Shown here: in pieces, positions 1 through 7,783 of the stretch
Layout of the letters: each line of letters opens with the position of its first letter
How positions within the stretch are numbered: the first letter of the stretch is position 1
NCBI GenBank assembly: GCA_905201305.1
Contig: CAJKNS010000028.1
Span: 1-14,420, forward strand
Length of the DNA: 14,420 nucleotides
Direction of reading: 5' to 3'
Origin: an uncultured Eubacteriales bacterium
GTDB lineage: Bacteria > Bacillota > Clostridia > Oscillospirales > Oscillospiraceae
Notes under the pieces: generated by a model
Told to the model about the DNA's origin: nothing
Database searches by the model: none
Seen by the model: only the letters and a program-made list of their open reading frames with translations
Made by a program: the position numbers and the translations under genes

Positions 1-227
1 GGCAGCGTCAGAAGGCACACAAGGGCAATGAGAATGCCGCCGCCGATGATTCCCATGGCAAGAAAAAGTCCCGCCTGCATGCCGTGGAACCGCCACCAGC
101 GCTGCTCTCTGGTGAGCTTTTTCTTCTGCTTTGTACCGACTTTTTGCTCTATTGGTTCAGACGCGGACGGAGGCTCCGTCTGCGTTGTTTCATTCTGCTG
201 GTCTAATAGAGTCTGATTCTGTTCCAT
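1..227 (-). CDS. N-terminal part of an unrecognised single-pass membrane protein (runs off the left edge)
   Basis: Only the first 75 codons are present; the gene continues beyond base 1. The ATG at 227 follows a GGAGG ribosome site 10 bases upstream. Residues 1-30 are a polar, Gln/Glu/Thr/Pro-rich tail with no obvious fold. Residues 31-46 are rich in Lys and Arg (KQKKKLTREQR), and residues about 52-75 form one hydrophobic segment (GLFLAMGIIGGGILIALVCL). By the positive-inside rule the N-terminus should be cytoplasmic and the missing C-terminal part outside the cell, as in anchored extracellular or cell-wall proteins. I do not recognise the family. It is co-oriented with the V-ATPase operon but separated from it by two hairpin terminators and has its own promoter candidate, so a functional link is not implied. 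Confidence 0.75.
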   Translation of the reverse strand, partial: MEQNQTLLDQQNETTQTEPPSASEPIEQKVGTKQKKKLTREQRWWRFHGMQAGLFLAMGIIGGGILIALVCLLTL

Positions 228-254
228 ATTCACATAACCTCCACGTTCCGCTCC

Positions 255-283
255 ATCATACACCATGTTTCGTCAGGAAACAA
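255..283 (-). promoter_or_regulatory. Putative sigma-A promoter for the leftmost partial gene
   Basis: On the minus strand TTGTTT (283-278) lies 17 bases before TATGAT (260-255), which would start transcription about 20 bases before the gene's start codon. The -10 matches 5 of 6 consensus bases and the -35 only 3 of 6. It sits just downstream of the DUF378 terminator, where a promoter would be expected. Confidence 0.4.
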
Positions 284-314
284 GCGAAAGACATGAAAAT
301 TATGGACATTGACC

Positions 315-359
315 AAAAGGAAAATGGCAGCGCGCCGCACGGTTCCTGTGGCGCGCTGC
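315..359 (-). terminator. Rho-independent terminator after the DUF378 gene
   Basis: Perfect 10-bp stem GCAGCGCGCC/GGCGCGCTGC (327-336 with 350-359), extendable by a G-U and two more pairs around a 7-base loop. On the minus strand it is followed by the T-rich tract CATTTTCCTTTTGG. It lies 33 bases beyond the stop codon of the DUF378 gene. The T tract is interrupted, so efficiency may be moderate. Confidence 0.75.
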
Positions 360-391
360 GTGTTGTGCCATTTCTGCTGTTGTGACACCAA

Positions 392-613
392 TCATCCGGG
401 CTGCTGATCCGTCTCGCCGGCACCAAGGGGATGGTCCTTCCAGAGCAGCGAAATGCACCAGATGCCTGCCAGACCGATGATAGTATAGATAATCCGGCTC
501 ACCAGGGCGCCCTGTCCGCCGAAAATCCACGCCACCAGGTCAAACTGAAAAATGCCCACCAGCGCCCAGTTCAGCGCGCCGATGATGGTCAGTACCAGAG
601 CGGTATAATCCAT
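392..613 (-). CDS. DUF378 family small membrane protein
   Basis: 73-residue protein of the DUF378 (YuzA-like) family, function unknown. It has two hydrophobic segments, about residues 5-25 and 36-57. The first carries the family's typical pattern IIGALNWALVGIFQFDLVAWIFG and the second IIYTIIGLAGIW, so it should be a two-pass inner-membrane protein with a short polar C-terminal tail. The length is usual for the family. The ATG is preceded by GGGAGG 9 bases upstream. It lies 76 bases downstream of V-ATPase subunit D in the same orientation, but a hairpin terminator sits between them. It may therefore be transcribed by read-through or from an unseen weak promoter. No role in the ATPase is implied by the sequence itself. 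Confidence 0.85.
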   Translation of the reverse strand: MDYTALVLTIIGALNWALVGIFQFDLVAWIFGGQGALVSRIIYTIIGLAGIWCISLLWKDHPLGAGETDQQPG

Positions 614-633
614 CGTAAATTCCTCCCAATATC

Positions 634-667
634 AAAAAGGTTCTGCCCATAGGATGGACAGAACCTT
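634..667 (-). terminator. Terminator at the end of the V-ATPase operon (hairpin also usable on the plus strand)
   Basis: Stem AAGGTTCTG/CAGAACCTT (637-645 with 659-667), continued after one mismatch by CCAT/ATGG around a 3-base loop. On the minus strand it runs straight into TTTTT and then GATATT. The plus-strand exit is also T-rich (CTTCTTGTTTT). It starts 23 bases past the subunit D stop codon and lies before the DUF378 ribosome site. Confidence 0.8.
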
Positions 668-689
668 CTTGTTTTATACGGAATTTCAG

Positions 690-1295
690 CTATGCATTTT
701 TCTGTGCCTTGATGACCTTGAGCCGGGCAAACTCCTCCCGTTCCTTTTCCTCCAGCGCCTCGGTAATCAGGCGAATGGTTTCCTCATAGCCCGGAATGAC
801 GATGTTTTTCAGAGCGTTGGCACGTTTTTGGGTTTTGCTGATGGTAAACGCCAGCCGGTAGATGGTGTTTTCCAGCTCGGAAAGCTCCCGCACCAGCTCC
901 TTCACCCGTCCGAATTTAATCAGCGCATCGTCAAAGGCGGAATTGGTAATGCTGAGTCCATAGGGCAGTGGCTGCTGGGCAGGCTTTGCCGACACCGTTG
1001 GAATTTCAACGCCCATCACAGAGCGATAGCGAATTTCCACGGAATCGTCCACCGGCACCTGCTCTGCCAGATGGATGGTCTTGCCCATGGAGATATTGGC
1101 AAGCATCAGCGCATCATAGGCTTCGGAAAACGTGGAATCGATCCGGGACTGGATTTCCTCTGCACGGGAGATCAAGCTCATCATTTCCCGGGTGAGAATA
1201 TTCCGCTTCCGGTCCATGAGCTCAAAGCCGGTGTTTGCCAGCTCCAGAGAATGCTTGGTGGCAATGAGATTGCCCTTGGTAGGGAGTACAGCCAT
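690..1295 (-). CDS. atpD: V-type ATP synthase subunit D
   Basis: 201-residue central-stalk subunit. In V/A-type ATPases subunit D forms, with F, the rotating shaft inside the A3B3 head and links it to the membrane rotor. The N-terminal helix has the family pattern PTKGNLIATKHSLELANTGFELMDRKR, and the C-terminal helix (about residues 125-195) contains ITKTQKRANALKN-like sequence (TISKTQKRANALKNIVIPGY), both strongly conserved. Together they form the long antiparallel coiled coil; the middle (about 85-115) is the less conserved head. The ATG is 13 bases after the stop of subunit B, with an AAGGAG ribosome site overlapping the end of B. It is the last ATPase gene, followed by a terminator. Length is normal and nothing looks broken. 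Confidence 0.95.
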   Translation of the reverse strand: MAVLPTKGNLIATKHSLELANTGFELMDRKRNILTREMMSLISRAEEIQSRIDSTFSEAYDALMLANISMGKTIHLAEQVPVDDSVEIRYRSVMGVEIPTVSAKPAQQPLPYGLSITNSAFDDALIKFGRVKELVRELSELENTIYRLAFTISKTQKRANALKNIVIPGYEETIRLITEALEEKEREEFARLKVIKAQKNA

Positions 1296-1308
1296 GGTTT
1301 CTCACTCC

Positions 1309-2691
1309 TTATACCGTAACGTTCTCAATGTAGTGTTCCTGAATTTCCTGGTCGCTGATTCGGTCCAGCTCGCCCTTGGGCAGGATACTCAGGAGCCGCC
1401 AGCCCAAATCCAGGGTTTCATCCAGCGTTCGATTCTCCCGGCTGCCCTGGCAGACAAACTCCGACTCAAAGGCATTGCCGAATTTGAGATACAGCTTGTC
1501 GGTATCGCTGAGCTCATCCTCGCCGATGACCGATGCTAGGCTTCTTGCGTCCTGCACCTTGGAATAGGAGGCAAACAGCTGGTTGGAGACGTCGGAATGG
1601 TCCTTCCGGGTGTAGCCTTCGCCAATGCCGTCCTTCATCAGTCGGGACAGAGAGGGAAGCACGGAAATCGGGGGATAAATGCCCTTCTGCTCCAGCTCCC
1701 GGGACAGAACGATCTGACCTTCGGTGATATAGCCGGTAAGGTCAGGGATGGGATGGGTGATATCATCGTTGGGCATGGTTAAAATCGGAACCTGGGTTAC
1801 AGAGCCCTTTCGCCCCTTGATGATGCCTGCCCGCTCATAAATGGAAGCAAGGTCAGAATACAGATAGGACGGGAAGCCCTTTCTGGAGGGAATCTCGCCC
1901 TTGGAGGAGGAGAATTCCCGCAGCGCTTCACAGTAGGAGGTCATGTCGGTCATAATGACCAGCACATGATAGCCGTGGTTAAATGCCAGATATTCCGCCG
2001 CCGTCAGGGCGCAGTGGGGGGTCAGCATGCGCTCAATGATGGGGTCGGACGCCAGGTTGACAAACATGACCACCCGCTGGAGGGCGCCGGCTTCCTCAAA
2101 GTCTTTTTTGAAGAATTCCGCCACGTCATTTTTAACGCCCATAGCAGCAAATACAATGGCAAATTCGCCGTCCTCTGCGGCTACCTTTGCCTGACGTACA
2201 ATCTGTGCTGCCACATCGTTATGGCGCATACCTGCGCCGGAAAAAATGGGCAGCTTTTGTCCGCGAATCAGGGTGGACATGCCGTCAATGGCGGAAATGC
2301 CCGTATAAATGCAGTTTCTGGGGTAAATCCGGGAAACGGGGTTGATGGCGGAGCCGCCTATATTCCGGCGCTCCTCGGGATACAGCTCGCCCAAGCCATC
2401 GATGGGGCGACCTGCGCCGTCAAAAATCCGTCCCAGCATTTCCGTAGACAGTGCCAGCTCCATGGGATGCCCGGTGAAATTCGTCCGGGCATTTTCCAGA
2501 GAAATGCCCTTGGTGCCCTCAAACACCTGGAGCACCGCACGGCTGCCGTCCAGCATAATCACACGACCATAGCGTTTTTCTCCGTTTGTCAGAGAAATCT
2601 CCGCCATTTCGTCATAGCCGATGCCGCTGACGCCATCCAGATAGATCAGGGAGCCCTCCATTTCAGAAAGACCGATATATTCTAGTTTCAT
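1309..2691 (-). CDS. atpB: V-type ATP synthase subunit B (non-catalytic)
   Basis: 460-residue regulatory subunit of the A3B3 hexamer in the cytoplasmic head. It has the ATPase fold but a degenerate phosphate loop at residues 151-158 (SGAGMRHN in place of GxxxxGKT), as expected of B subunits, so it does not hydrolyse ATP. The conserved segment INPVSRIYPRNCIYTGISAID precedes it. Arg350 in the motif LPSLSRLMKDG is the arginine that reaches into the neighbouring A subunit's active site; it falls at the same number as in the Enterococcus hirae enzyme. Residues 270-290 (RKGFPSYLYSDLASIYERAG) are another family signature. The start is preceded by AGGAGG 5 bases after the subunit A stop. The protein is full length and intact. 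Confidence 0.97.
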   Translation of the reverse strand: MKLEYIGLSEMEGSLIYLDGVSGIGYDEMAEISLTNGEKRYGRVIMLDGSRAVLQVFEGTKGISLENARTNFTGHPMELALSTEMLGRIFDGAGRPIDGLGELYPEERRNIGGSAINPVSRIYPRNCIYTGISAIDGMSTLIRGQKLPIFSGAGMRHNDVAAQIVRQAKVAAEDGEFAIVFAAMGVKNDVAEFFKKDFEEAGALQRVVMFVNLASDPIIERMLTPHCALTAAEYLAFNHGYHVLVIMTDMTSYCEALREFSSSKGEIPSRKGFPSYLYSDLASIYERAGIIKGRKGSVTQVPILTMPNDDITHPIPDLTGYITEGQIVLSRELEQKGIYPPISVLPSLSRLMKDGIGEGYTRKDHSDVSNQLFASYSKVQDARSLASVIGEDELSDTDKLYLKFGNAFESEFVCQGSRENRTLDETLDLGWRLLSILPKGELDRISDQEIQEHYIENVTV

Positions 2692-2700
2692 AGCCCCTCC

Positions 2701-4470
2701 TTACTGATAAGCCGCGGCAACGGACGCCACCGCCTGGACTACCATTGCGTCATACTGGTCAAACTGCGAAAGATCATCGTTGGGAATCTGGTATTTCATG
2801 CGAACAAGCTGGTCAAAGATTCCCGTTGCCTTAATCTGAGACAGAGGAATGCTCTGACCGATCAGACCCTTTGCTCCGTCATAAAGCCGGAAAATGACCT
2901 CCATCATCCGCTTCATCTTTTCCATGGGCACATAGGTGTCGATGTCATGGAAGGAGTTCTGCTGCAAAAAGCCCAGGCGAATCACCCGTGCAATTTCAAT
3001 GGTCAGCTTCTGATCCTCAGGAAGAATATCCGAGCCGATGAGCTTGACGATCTCGTTGAGACTGGTTTCCTCCTTCATGGTGGTCTGGAGCCGACCACGC
3101 AGGGTCATAAAGTCCCCACCGTAGTGCTCCACATACCAGGGGGTCAGGTCCGTTAAATACTCGGAATAGCTGGTGTTCCAGTTGATGGCAGGGAAGTGAC
3201 GGGCATATGCAAGGCTTCGGTCCAGCGCCCAGAACGTGCGGATAAAGCGCTTGGTATTCTGAGTCACAGGCTCGGAGAAATCGCCGCCCTGGGGGGAGAC
3301 TGCGCCGATGACCGTAATGCTGCCCTCCCGTCCGGACAGGGTGTCCATATAACCGGCGCGCTCATAGAATTCCGCCAATCGGGAGGAAAGATACGCCGGG
3401 AAGCCCTCTTCCGCAGGCATTTCCTCCAGACGTCCGGAAATTTCGCGCAATGCCTCCGCCCATCGGGAGGTGGAATCCGCCATCATTGCCACATGATAGC
3501 CCATGTCCCGGTAGTATTCCGCAATGGTCATGCCGGTATAGATGGACGCCTCGCGGGCTGCCACAGGCATATTGGAGGTGTTGGCAAGGAGCACCGTTCG
3601 ATCCATCAGCGGACGACCCGTGTGGGGATCAATGAGCTCGGAGAATTCGTCCAGCACCTGGGTCATTTCGTTTCCGCGCTCGCCGCAGCCAAGATAGACA
3701 ATTAGATCCGCATCGGACCATTTTGCCAGCTGATGCTGGGTGACGGTTTTTCCTGCGCCAAAGGGTCCGGGAATTGCCGCACAGCCGCCCTTGCCCAGAG
3801 GAAACAACACGTCAATAATCCGCTGACCGGTGACAAGGGGCTGGGTAATGGACCGGCGCGCCTTCACCGGACGGGGCTTCCGAATGGGCCACGTCTGTGC
3901 CAGCTTCAGCTCCAGCGTCTCGCCGGAGGGTGTTTTTACCGTGACAATGGTGTCCTCCACAGTATAGCTGCCATTTGCTGCTACGGAAAGGACTGTGCCG
4001 GACTGATCCGGGCGCATCATACTCCGGTGGCGAATCACCGGGGTCTCGTCACACTCGGCATACACCTGACCGGGGGACAATGTATCGCCGGGCTTTACCA
4101 GAATGGTAACGTCCCACTGTTTCTCGGTATCCAGCGCGGGAATGTGAATGCCTCTGCCCATAAACGCGCCGGTTGCTGCTTCAATGCCCCGGAGCGGACG
4201 GCAGATTCCGTCAAAAATATTGTTCAGCAGTCCGGGTCCTAAAGCGATGGACATGGGAGCTCCCTGCGGAACCACCGGCATGCCGGGAATCAGTCCCGTG
4301 GTGTCCTCATAGACCTGCACGGTGGTTTCGTCGCCCTTGACGGAGACAACCTCACCAATGAGCCCTTCCGGACCGACGCTGACCATATCCATCATTGCCA
4401 GACCCTTGCCGCCCTTTACGGTGACAACCGGACCGTTGATGCCTTCAATATAGTAATTTGTTTCTGCCAT
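2701..4470 (-). CDS. atpA: V-type ATP synthase subunit A (catalytic)
   Basis: 589-residue catalytic subunit; it couples ATP hydrolysis or synthesis to rotation of the D-F shaft. Domains in order: N-terminal beta-barrel (about 1-70), the A-subunit-specific bulge or non-homologous region (about 110-200, with ALDTEKQWDVTILVKPGD), the nucleotide-binding domain, and a helical C-terminal domain. The Walker A loop is GPFGAGKT at 235-242 with Lys241 and Thr242, and GERGNE at 263-268 carries the catalytic Glu264 and Arg265. The reading frame stays open to 4554, but the ATG at 4470 is chosen. It begins the conserved MAETNYYIEGINGPVV, has AAGGAGG just upstream, and lies 13 bases after the stop of subunit E; the longer form would overlap E. 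Confidence 0.97.
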   Translation of the reverse strand: MAETNYYIEGINGPVVTVKGGKGLAMMDMVSVGPEGLIGEVVSVKGDETTVQVYEDTTGLIPGMPVVPQGAPMSIALGPGLLNNIFDGICRPLRGIEAATGAFMGRGIHIPALDTEKQWDVTILVKPGDTLSPGQVYAECDETPVIRHRSMMRPDQSGTVLSVAANGSYTVEDTIVTVKTPSGETLELKLAQTWPIRKPRPVKARRSITQPLVTGQRIIDVLFPLGKGGCAAIPGPFGAGKTVTQHQLAKWSDADLIVYLGCGERGNEMTQVLDEFSELIDPHTGRPLMDRTVLLANTSNMPVAAREASIYTGMTIAEYYRDMGYHVAMMADSTSRWAEALREISGRLEEMPAEEGFPAYLSSRLAEFYERAGYMDTLSGREGSITVIGAVSPQGGDFSEPVTQNTKRFIRTFWALDRSLAYARHFPAINWNTSYSEYLTDLTPWYVEHYGGDFMTLRGRLQTTMKEETSLNEIVKLIGSDILPEDQKLTIEIARVIRLGFLQQNSFHDIDTYVPMEKMKRMMEVIFRLYDGAKGLIGQSIPLSQIKATGIFDQLVRMKYQIPNDDLSQFDQYDAMVVQAVASVAAAYQ

Positions 4471-4483
4471 AGCTGCCTCCTTC

Positions 4484-5089
4484 TCAGTCGTCTGCCAGAC
4501 CAAGCCCAAACAGCTCGGCAAAATGACCGTCCAAATCGCCCAGTGCCGTATCATAGCTCTGGTCCGCGCGAAGCAGCTTGGAATGGCAGTCTACAATCAG
4601 ACCGCCCAGCGTAAAGTTTCCGGGCTGAAAGGTCACATGGCGACCGGGCAGGCAGGCGGCAAGCTCCCACTGATAGTGCATATCCTGGGGACGGAGCCAA
4701 ATGGTGCCGTCATAGGGATTGCCCAGGGCTTCAAACGCTTCTACATAGAGCTTTTTGAGGTGGGGAAGATAGTCCTCCGTCTCCGTAAAGGCGAGGAGCT
4801 TTTCCCGCACCGCATCGAACACCTCATGTCCGATGGCTTCTCTGCGGGTGGCGATTTGGCGCTTATCTGCCATCATGCGCCGGGAAATTTCTCTGCCGGT
4901 TTCCGCCTGAATGGCTTCCGCCTTTTGCTGCTTTTCCGCATCCACACGGCGGCGAATTTCCGCCTGTGCGGCATCCAATCGCTGCCGGCGCTGCTGGTCC
5001 ACATCCTCCATGATTCTGCCCCGTTCCTTCTGGGCATCCTCGAGAACCAGCTGCCGGAAGCGCTCTAGTTTCTGATTGATATCAGGCAT
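4484..5089 (-). CDS. atpE: V-type ATP synthase subunit E (peripheral stalk)
   Basis: 201-residue stator subunit that pairs with the G/H protein to form the peripheral stalk holding the head still. Residues about 1-90 are a long, charged, Gln/Glu/Arg/Ala-rich helix (for example EDVDQQRRQRLDAAQAEIRR), which should form the coiled coil with G/H. The C-terminal globular part ends with the family pattern GGLIVDCHSKLLRADQSYD followed by an amphipathic helix. The start has AGGAGG 5 bases upstream, and the stop of subunit F lies 13 bases before it. E subunits are poorly conserved, so the call rests on this C-terminal motif, the length and the operon position between F and A. Confidence 0.92.
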   Translation of the reverse strand: MPDINQKLERFRQLVLEDAQKERGRIMEDVDQQRRQRLDAAQAEIRRRVDAEKQQKAEAIQAETGREISRRMMADKRQIATRREAIGHEVFDAVREKLLAFTETEDYLPHLKKLYVEAFEALGNPYDGTIWLRPQDMHYQWELAACLPGRHVTFQPGNFTLGGLIVDCHSKLLRADQSYDTALGDLDGHFAELFGLGLADD

Positions 5090-5102
5090 ATGCTCCTCCT
5101 TA

Positions 5103-5411
5103 CTATACCTTGATTCCGATGGCTTCGCGGATGTACCGGGTGATGGAGTCCGGCGCGCGATGGGTATGATGCCGGTCCGGAATTTCCACCAGCAGGGGAC
5201 GCATTGCCGTACGCTTCAGGGCATCCACCCGTTCCGGGCACAGCGCCGACAGCTGCTCGTTAATCAGCAGCACGCCGATGGTTTCGTCTGCCTCTGCCTG
5301 AGAGATTGCAGCGAGAGTTTCCTCTCGGGTATGGCACAGAACCCCCTCAATGCCAGCCATGCGAAGACCGGTCAGGGTATCGGAATTATCGGAAATTACA
5401 AAGTACCGCAT
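5103..5411 (-). CDS. atpF: V-type ATP synthase subunit F
   Basis: 102-residue central-stalk subunit that binds subunit D and rotates with it. The sequence begins MRYFVISDNSDTLTGLRMAG and continues with GVLLINEQLSA and LVEIPD, the standard pattern of this small CheY-like alpha/beta fold. Length is normal. The ATG starts one base after the TAA of subunit K (TAAAATG). No convincing Shine-Dalgarno sequence precedes it, so translation is probably coupled to K, which would tie the low copy of F to the abundant K. The E gene follows after 13 bases. The gene should not be confused with F-type atpF (subunit b). Confidence 0.93.
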   Translation of the reverse strand: MRYFVISDNSDTLTGLRMAGIEGVLCHTREETLAAISQAEADETIGVLLINEQLSALCPERVDALKRTAMRPLLVEIPDRHHTHRAPDSITRYIREAIGIKV

Positions 5412-5412
5412 T

Positions 5413-5841
5413 TTACATAAAGAGCATCAGCAATGCCACCAGCAGACCGTACAGTGCAACGCCCTCGGCAAGACCGACGAAGATCAGCGCTTTACCGAAG
5501 ATGCTGTCGTTTTCGCTCATGGCGCCCAGTGCTGCAGCAGCCGCAGAGGATACCGCAATGCCGCCGCCGATGCCGCTGAGTCCAACTGCCAGCGCAGCGC
5601 CCACATACTTAAGTCCATCTGCCATACCGCTGGATGCGGCAGCTGCGGCAGTGTCCGCTGCCAGCGCAGAACCGGAGCAAACAAATCCGAACACGGTAGC
5701 CGCTGCCACCAGCACAAAAAAGCTGAAGCAATGGGCAATCAGCGGCTTTTTTACGGTTTTTCCTGCGCTGTGACGGCGGGAAACCCAAACAAGGGGCAGC
5801 GCAATGGCAGCTGCCAGCAGAAGCATAATGGTAAGTGTCAT
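5413..5841 (-). CDS. atpK: V-type ATP synthase subunit K (membrane rotor proteolipid)
   Basis: 142-residue proteolipid of the ion-carrying ring. The C-terminal half (residues 77-142) is a classic c-subunit hairpin: Gly/Ala-rich helix 1 (YVGAALAVGLSGIGGGIAVS), a polar loop (SENDSIFGK), and helix 2 with the ion-carrying Glu126 in GLAEGVALYGLLVALL. Before it lie two extra hydrophobic stretches (3-20 and 34-60). The second ends in SALAAD and resembles a cleaved signal sequence; similar N-terminal additions occur in other clostridial K proteins. The usual sodium ligands (a Gln in helix 1, Ser/Thr after the Glu) are absent, which favours proton coupling by inference. GGGAGG lies 9 bases before the ATG; the gene lies 17 bases after subunit I. 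Confidence 0.93.
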   Translation of the reverse strand: MTLTIMLLLAAAIALPLVWVSRRHSAGKTVKKPLIAHCFSFFVLVAAATVFGFVCSGSALAADTAAAAASSGMADGLKYVGAALAVGLSGIGGGIAVSSAAAAALGAMSENDSIFGKALIFVGLAEGVALYGLLVALLMLFM

Positions 5842-5858
5842 AATTCGTTTCCTCCCGA

Positions 5859-7772
5859 TTAAAGATCAATTTTTTTCGTATAGTCTACCACAGCAGGGGT
5901 AAACTCCCGGCTGCCGGACTGATAAAACCGCCCGAACATCTCATAGAATTCCAGACGCAGCACCTGAATGCAGACCATCAGTCCCTCGATGCCCATGACC
6001 AGAATGTTGCCGATCACCAGCACCACCGGGGATGCGGGATCCCCTGCCAGGGTATAGACCACCAGCATCATGCCCGCATGGCAAATGGCATAGGCACCCA
6101 CCCGCAGGAACGATACGGTATTGGTGACGTAGGACAAAATCACCTCAAACATCTCAAAGAAGTTCTCCGCGATGAAGCCGCCGATGGATTCCGGCTTCCA
6201 GTCCTTTCTATGCGCTGCCAGCTTGCCCAGCGGCTCCTGGCAGAACATCACCAGAATGGGCAGAAGGATAAACACGATGATATACAGAGGCGTAAACACC
6301 TTCACGCCGGTGGTCAGCATCAACACCGCGCCAATGACCACAGCAAGATAGAAAATGATGCCCGCCAGAGAATTGTTGGTGAAGAATATCTTTTTGATGT
6401 CCTTCTGACGGATGCCGTTTATGATGTTGATGACCATCATGCCAACGATGGTAACAGCGCCCAGCGCAGCGGAAACCACCAGCAGCTTTGTGGCGTTGGC
6501 GCCGGAATCCAGCACATGGAACCCAGGAATCAAATGCTCATAGCCAAAGAAGCTGCCGAACACAAAGCCGAAGATCGTGGAGAATACGCCAACGCTGCCC
6601 AGAATTCCGCCCAGCCACAGACCCTTGACCTTATAAAGAAATACGCCCAGGGCAATGAGCACCAGTCCCTGACCCACGTCGCCGTACATGATGCCGAACA
6701 GGATGGAATAGGTAATTGCCATCAGGAAGGTCGGGTCAAATTCGTTATAGGCAGGCAGACCGTACATTTCCGTAAAGGGCTGGAACAGCCGCGCCCAGAA
6801 GTTGTTTTTCAGCTTTACGGGCGGGGTTTCAGTCCCGGCAGCGGGGGAGTCCTCTGACAGCATCACGTCCGGAAACTGTCCGGCACGCTGACGAATGCCG
6901 TCCAGCTCCTTGGCAGGAATCCAGCCGCAGAGCAAAAACGTGCCGTCCTCGGTCTGCACCGCATATTTTTTCAGATCTCCTGCGGCATACATAAACCGGA
7001 GATAGCTGTAGAGCACCAAAAGCCGCTCCTGATTCTCCTGCTTCCACCGGGCAAACTCCGCCTTGGTGTTCTGGAGTTTTTGCCGGCAATCGGCGGTATC
7101 CGCTTCCAGCATTTTTGCAGAATCCTCCGGGGTACCGGACACATGGTCCGTCAGCCGCATCCGCTCAAAGCCCAGAGAATCCATAAACCGGTCCGACTTT
7201 GCCGCAAGGCTTTTGGGGGTCACATAGACCAGGTATACATAGTCCTGCCCCAGCTGGGTGGGATAGAGAATAATCTCGTTCTTTTCTCCCAGCTTAACGT
7301 TCAGGGAATCAAAGGCTTCCCGGAGCATGCGCCCGAATCGGAAGCGGACATAATCCAGATGGTAGATATCCGTCAGATCGCTGGGCAGCCCAGCAAACTT
7401 TTTCAGATCCTGAACCTCATGGGTGTTCTCCTCAATCTGCGCTTCCAGCTGGGATTGCAGCTGGGTATAGTGGTTATGGGCGTCATAGAGGGCATTCAGC
7501 TGAGCCGCTGCCGCCTCCAATGACAGTCCGGCGTTTCGAAAATCCCGGAATTCATAGGGAAGCGACATACTCTCCATCAGCTTCTGCACCGTAGAAAGGG
7601 GCTCCTGCCAGGAGTTGGACCAGGAAACCGGCACCAGATGGGTGTTTTTCCCCACAATGCCCGATGCCTCCAGCGGGTGGAACTGCTCGTTAATCAGGCA
7701 GGTGCAGATCACATCGTCCAGCATTTCAGCCGGTCCTGCCACTGTGAGCATTTTCATAGGAACAACAGACAT
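5859..7772 (-). CDS. atpI: V-type ATP synthase subunit I (membrane a-like subunit)
   Basis: 637-residue stator membrane subunit that provides the half-channels for ions next to the K ring. The N-terminal half (about 1-340) is cytoplasmic, with a coiled-coil stretch around residues 90-135 (LEAQIEENTHEVQDLKKFAG). From about residue 365 there are roughly seven to eight membrane helices, starting with FDPTFLMAITYSILFGIMYG. Arg557 in VSFLRVGAYAICHA matches the essential arginine of the family that faces the rotor carboxylate; RLEFYEMFGRFY near the end is also conserved. The frame is open up to 7841, but ATG 7772 is chosen: it gives the typical start MSVVPMKMLTVAG, has AGAGGTGA upstream, and avoids overlap with subunit C, whose stop is 11 bases before it. 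Confidence 0.95.
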   Translation of the reverse strand: MSVVPMKMLTVAGPAEMLDDVICTCLINEQFHPLEASGIVGKNTHLVPVSWSNSWQEPLSTVQKLMESMSLPYEFRDFRNAGLSLEAAAAQLNALYDAHNHYTQLQSQLEAQIEENTHEVQDLKKFAGLPSDLTDIYHLDYVRFRFGRMLREAFDSLNVKLGEKNEIILYPTQLGQDYVYLVYVTPKSLAAKSDRFMDSLGFERMRLTDHVSGTPEDSAKMLEADTADCRQKLQNTKAEFARWKQENQERLLVLYSYLRFMYAAGDLKKYAVQTEDGTFLLCGWIPAKELDGIRQRAGQFPDVMLSEDSPAAGTETPPVKLKNNFWARLFQPFTEMYGLPAYNEFDPTFLMAITYSILFGIMYGDVGQGLVLIALGVFLYKVKGLWLGGILGSVGVFSTIFGFVFGSFFGYEHLIPGFHVLDSGANATKLLVVSAALGAVTIVGMMVINIINGIRQKDIKKIFFTNNSLAGIIFYLAVVIGAVLMLTTGVKVFTPLYIIVFILLPILVMFCQEPLGKLAAHRKDWKPESIGGFIAENFFEMFEVILSYVTNTVSFLRVGAYAICHAGMMLVVYTLAGDPASPVVLVIGNILVMGIEGLMVCIQVLRLEFYEMFGRFYQSGSREFTPAVVDYTKKIDL

Positions 7773-7783
7773 TTCATCACCTC

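Noticed and set aside
654..1319. 221-codon plus-strand frame opposite subunit D
   Set aside because: Codon-register artefact; it begins inside the operon terminator hairpin.
1966..2685. 239-codon plus-strand frame opposite subunit B
   Set aside because: Same codon-register artefact; subunit B is certain on the other strand.
4471..4554. 28-residue N-terminal extension of subunit A
   Set aside because: It would overlap subunit E and lacks family similarity; the ATG at 4470 has a good ribosome site and the conserved N-terminus.
6078..6857. 259-codon plus-strand frame opposite ATPase subunit I
   Set aside because: Codon-register antisense of a well-supported gene, very rich in His, Gln and Asn with no recognisable motif.
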